DNA of 64,000 bases from NCBI RefSeq assembly GCF_029029505.1, contig NZ_JAKJSD010000004.1:248001-312000 (forward strand). The letters are read 5' to 3'. This DNA is from Ancylomarina sp. DW003. GTDB taxonomy: Bacteria; Bacteroidota; Bacteroidia; Bacteroidales; Marinifilaceae. The notes under the pieces were generated by a model. That model searched no databases. It was not told the origin of the DNA and saw only the letters and a list, made by a program, of their open reading frames with translations. Below are positions 63,934 through 64,000 of this stretch, piece after piece (position 1 is the first letter of the stretch; each line of letters starts with the position of its first letter). Position numbers and translations under genes: made by a program.

Positions 63934-64000
63934 ATGGAAAAAGATATCAATGAAATTATAGTTAAGTCCTTAGTTGGAAAAAAGCTTGATGCTGATGAGC
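63934..64000 (+). CDS. FecR-family anti-sigma factor, N-terminal start (partial), locus C
   Basis: The frame begins MEKDINEIIVKSLVGKKLDADE and runs off the window. A short acidic helical start of this kind after an ECF sigma gene is the usual N-terminus of FecR anti-sigma factors in this genome style. Only 22 codons are visible, so the assignment rests mainly on context. Confidence 0.65.
   Translation, partial: MEKDINEIIVKSLVGKKLDADE

Overview
The window looks like a chromosomal segment of an AT-rich marine-type member of the Bacteroidota, most likely order Marinilabiliales (Marinifilaceae-like; this placement is an inference from protein style, not a database result). The evidence is three ECF sigma/FecR anti-sigma pairs, two SusC/SusD pairs, a type IX secretion C-terminal tail, many Bacteroidota-type lipoproteins, and several promoter -7 boxes of the form TAnnTTTG. 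No rRNA, tRNA, CRISPR array, insertion sequence or integrase was recognised.

Region 1 (1-12.3 kb) is mixed housekeeping: the 3' end of an rfbB-type dTDP-glucose 4,6-dehydratase, a four-helix-bundle protein, a superoxide reductase and a 2-Cys peroxiredoxin (an O2-stress pair), a MaeB-type malic enzyme, a TRIC-type channel, a tandem adenylate kinase, a VOC protein with a six-hairpin glycosidase-like lipoprotein, and a Crp/Fnr regulator. The regulator is followed by a near-consensus CRP/FNR-type palindrome at about -43 of a gene for a lipoprotein with two RskA-like repeats.

Region 2 (12.8-23.2 kb) holds a heavy-metal (probably copper) set: a Cys/His-rich HYC_CC_PP-type protein, a TonB-dependent receptor with a CxxxCC plug motif, and a secreted HMA protein. 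An M43 metalloprotease, an orphan CysJ-like diflavin reductase, two secreted thioredoxin-fold proteins and threonine dehydrogenase follow.

Region 3 (23.4-45.9 kb) has two complete sigma/FecR/SusC/SusD modules in tandem. Both SusC proteins carry an N-terminal STN signalling domain. The downstream cargo contains no polysaccharide-degrading enzymes. It consists of TlpA/thioredoxin-fold lipoproteins (CGPC/CGAC) and DsbD-N-like proteins, plus one unrecognised secreted protein. Paired hairpins occupy both fecR-susC gaps; at the first locus both loops are the same hexamer, CGGCCA.

Region 4 (46.1-52.9 kb) has two paralogous secreted beta-propeller proteins with conserved Cys motifs (HGCCNP), a TSUP-family exporter on the opposite strand, and a tight three-gene operon: a Cys-rich PhnD-like lipoprotein, a Tat-type ferredoxin and a NapH-like polyferredoxin. 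Together with region 3 this looks like an envelope thiol/sulfur redox system of unknown substrate. It is the best candidate here for an undescribed system.

Region 5 (53-64 kb) has a 3054-residue secreted LamG/FN3 protein with a type IX sorting tail, then a decayed fragment of a napH-like gene that matches part of the intact copy 10 kb away. A third ECF sigma factor and the start of its FecR partner run off the window end.
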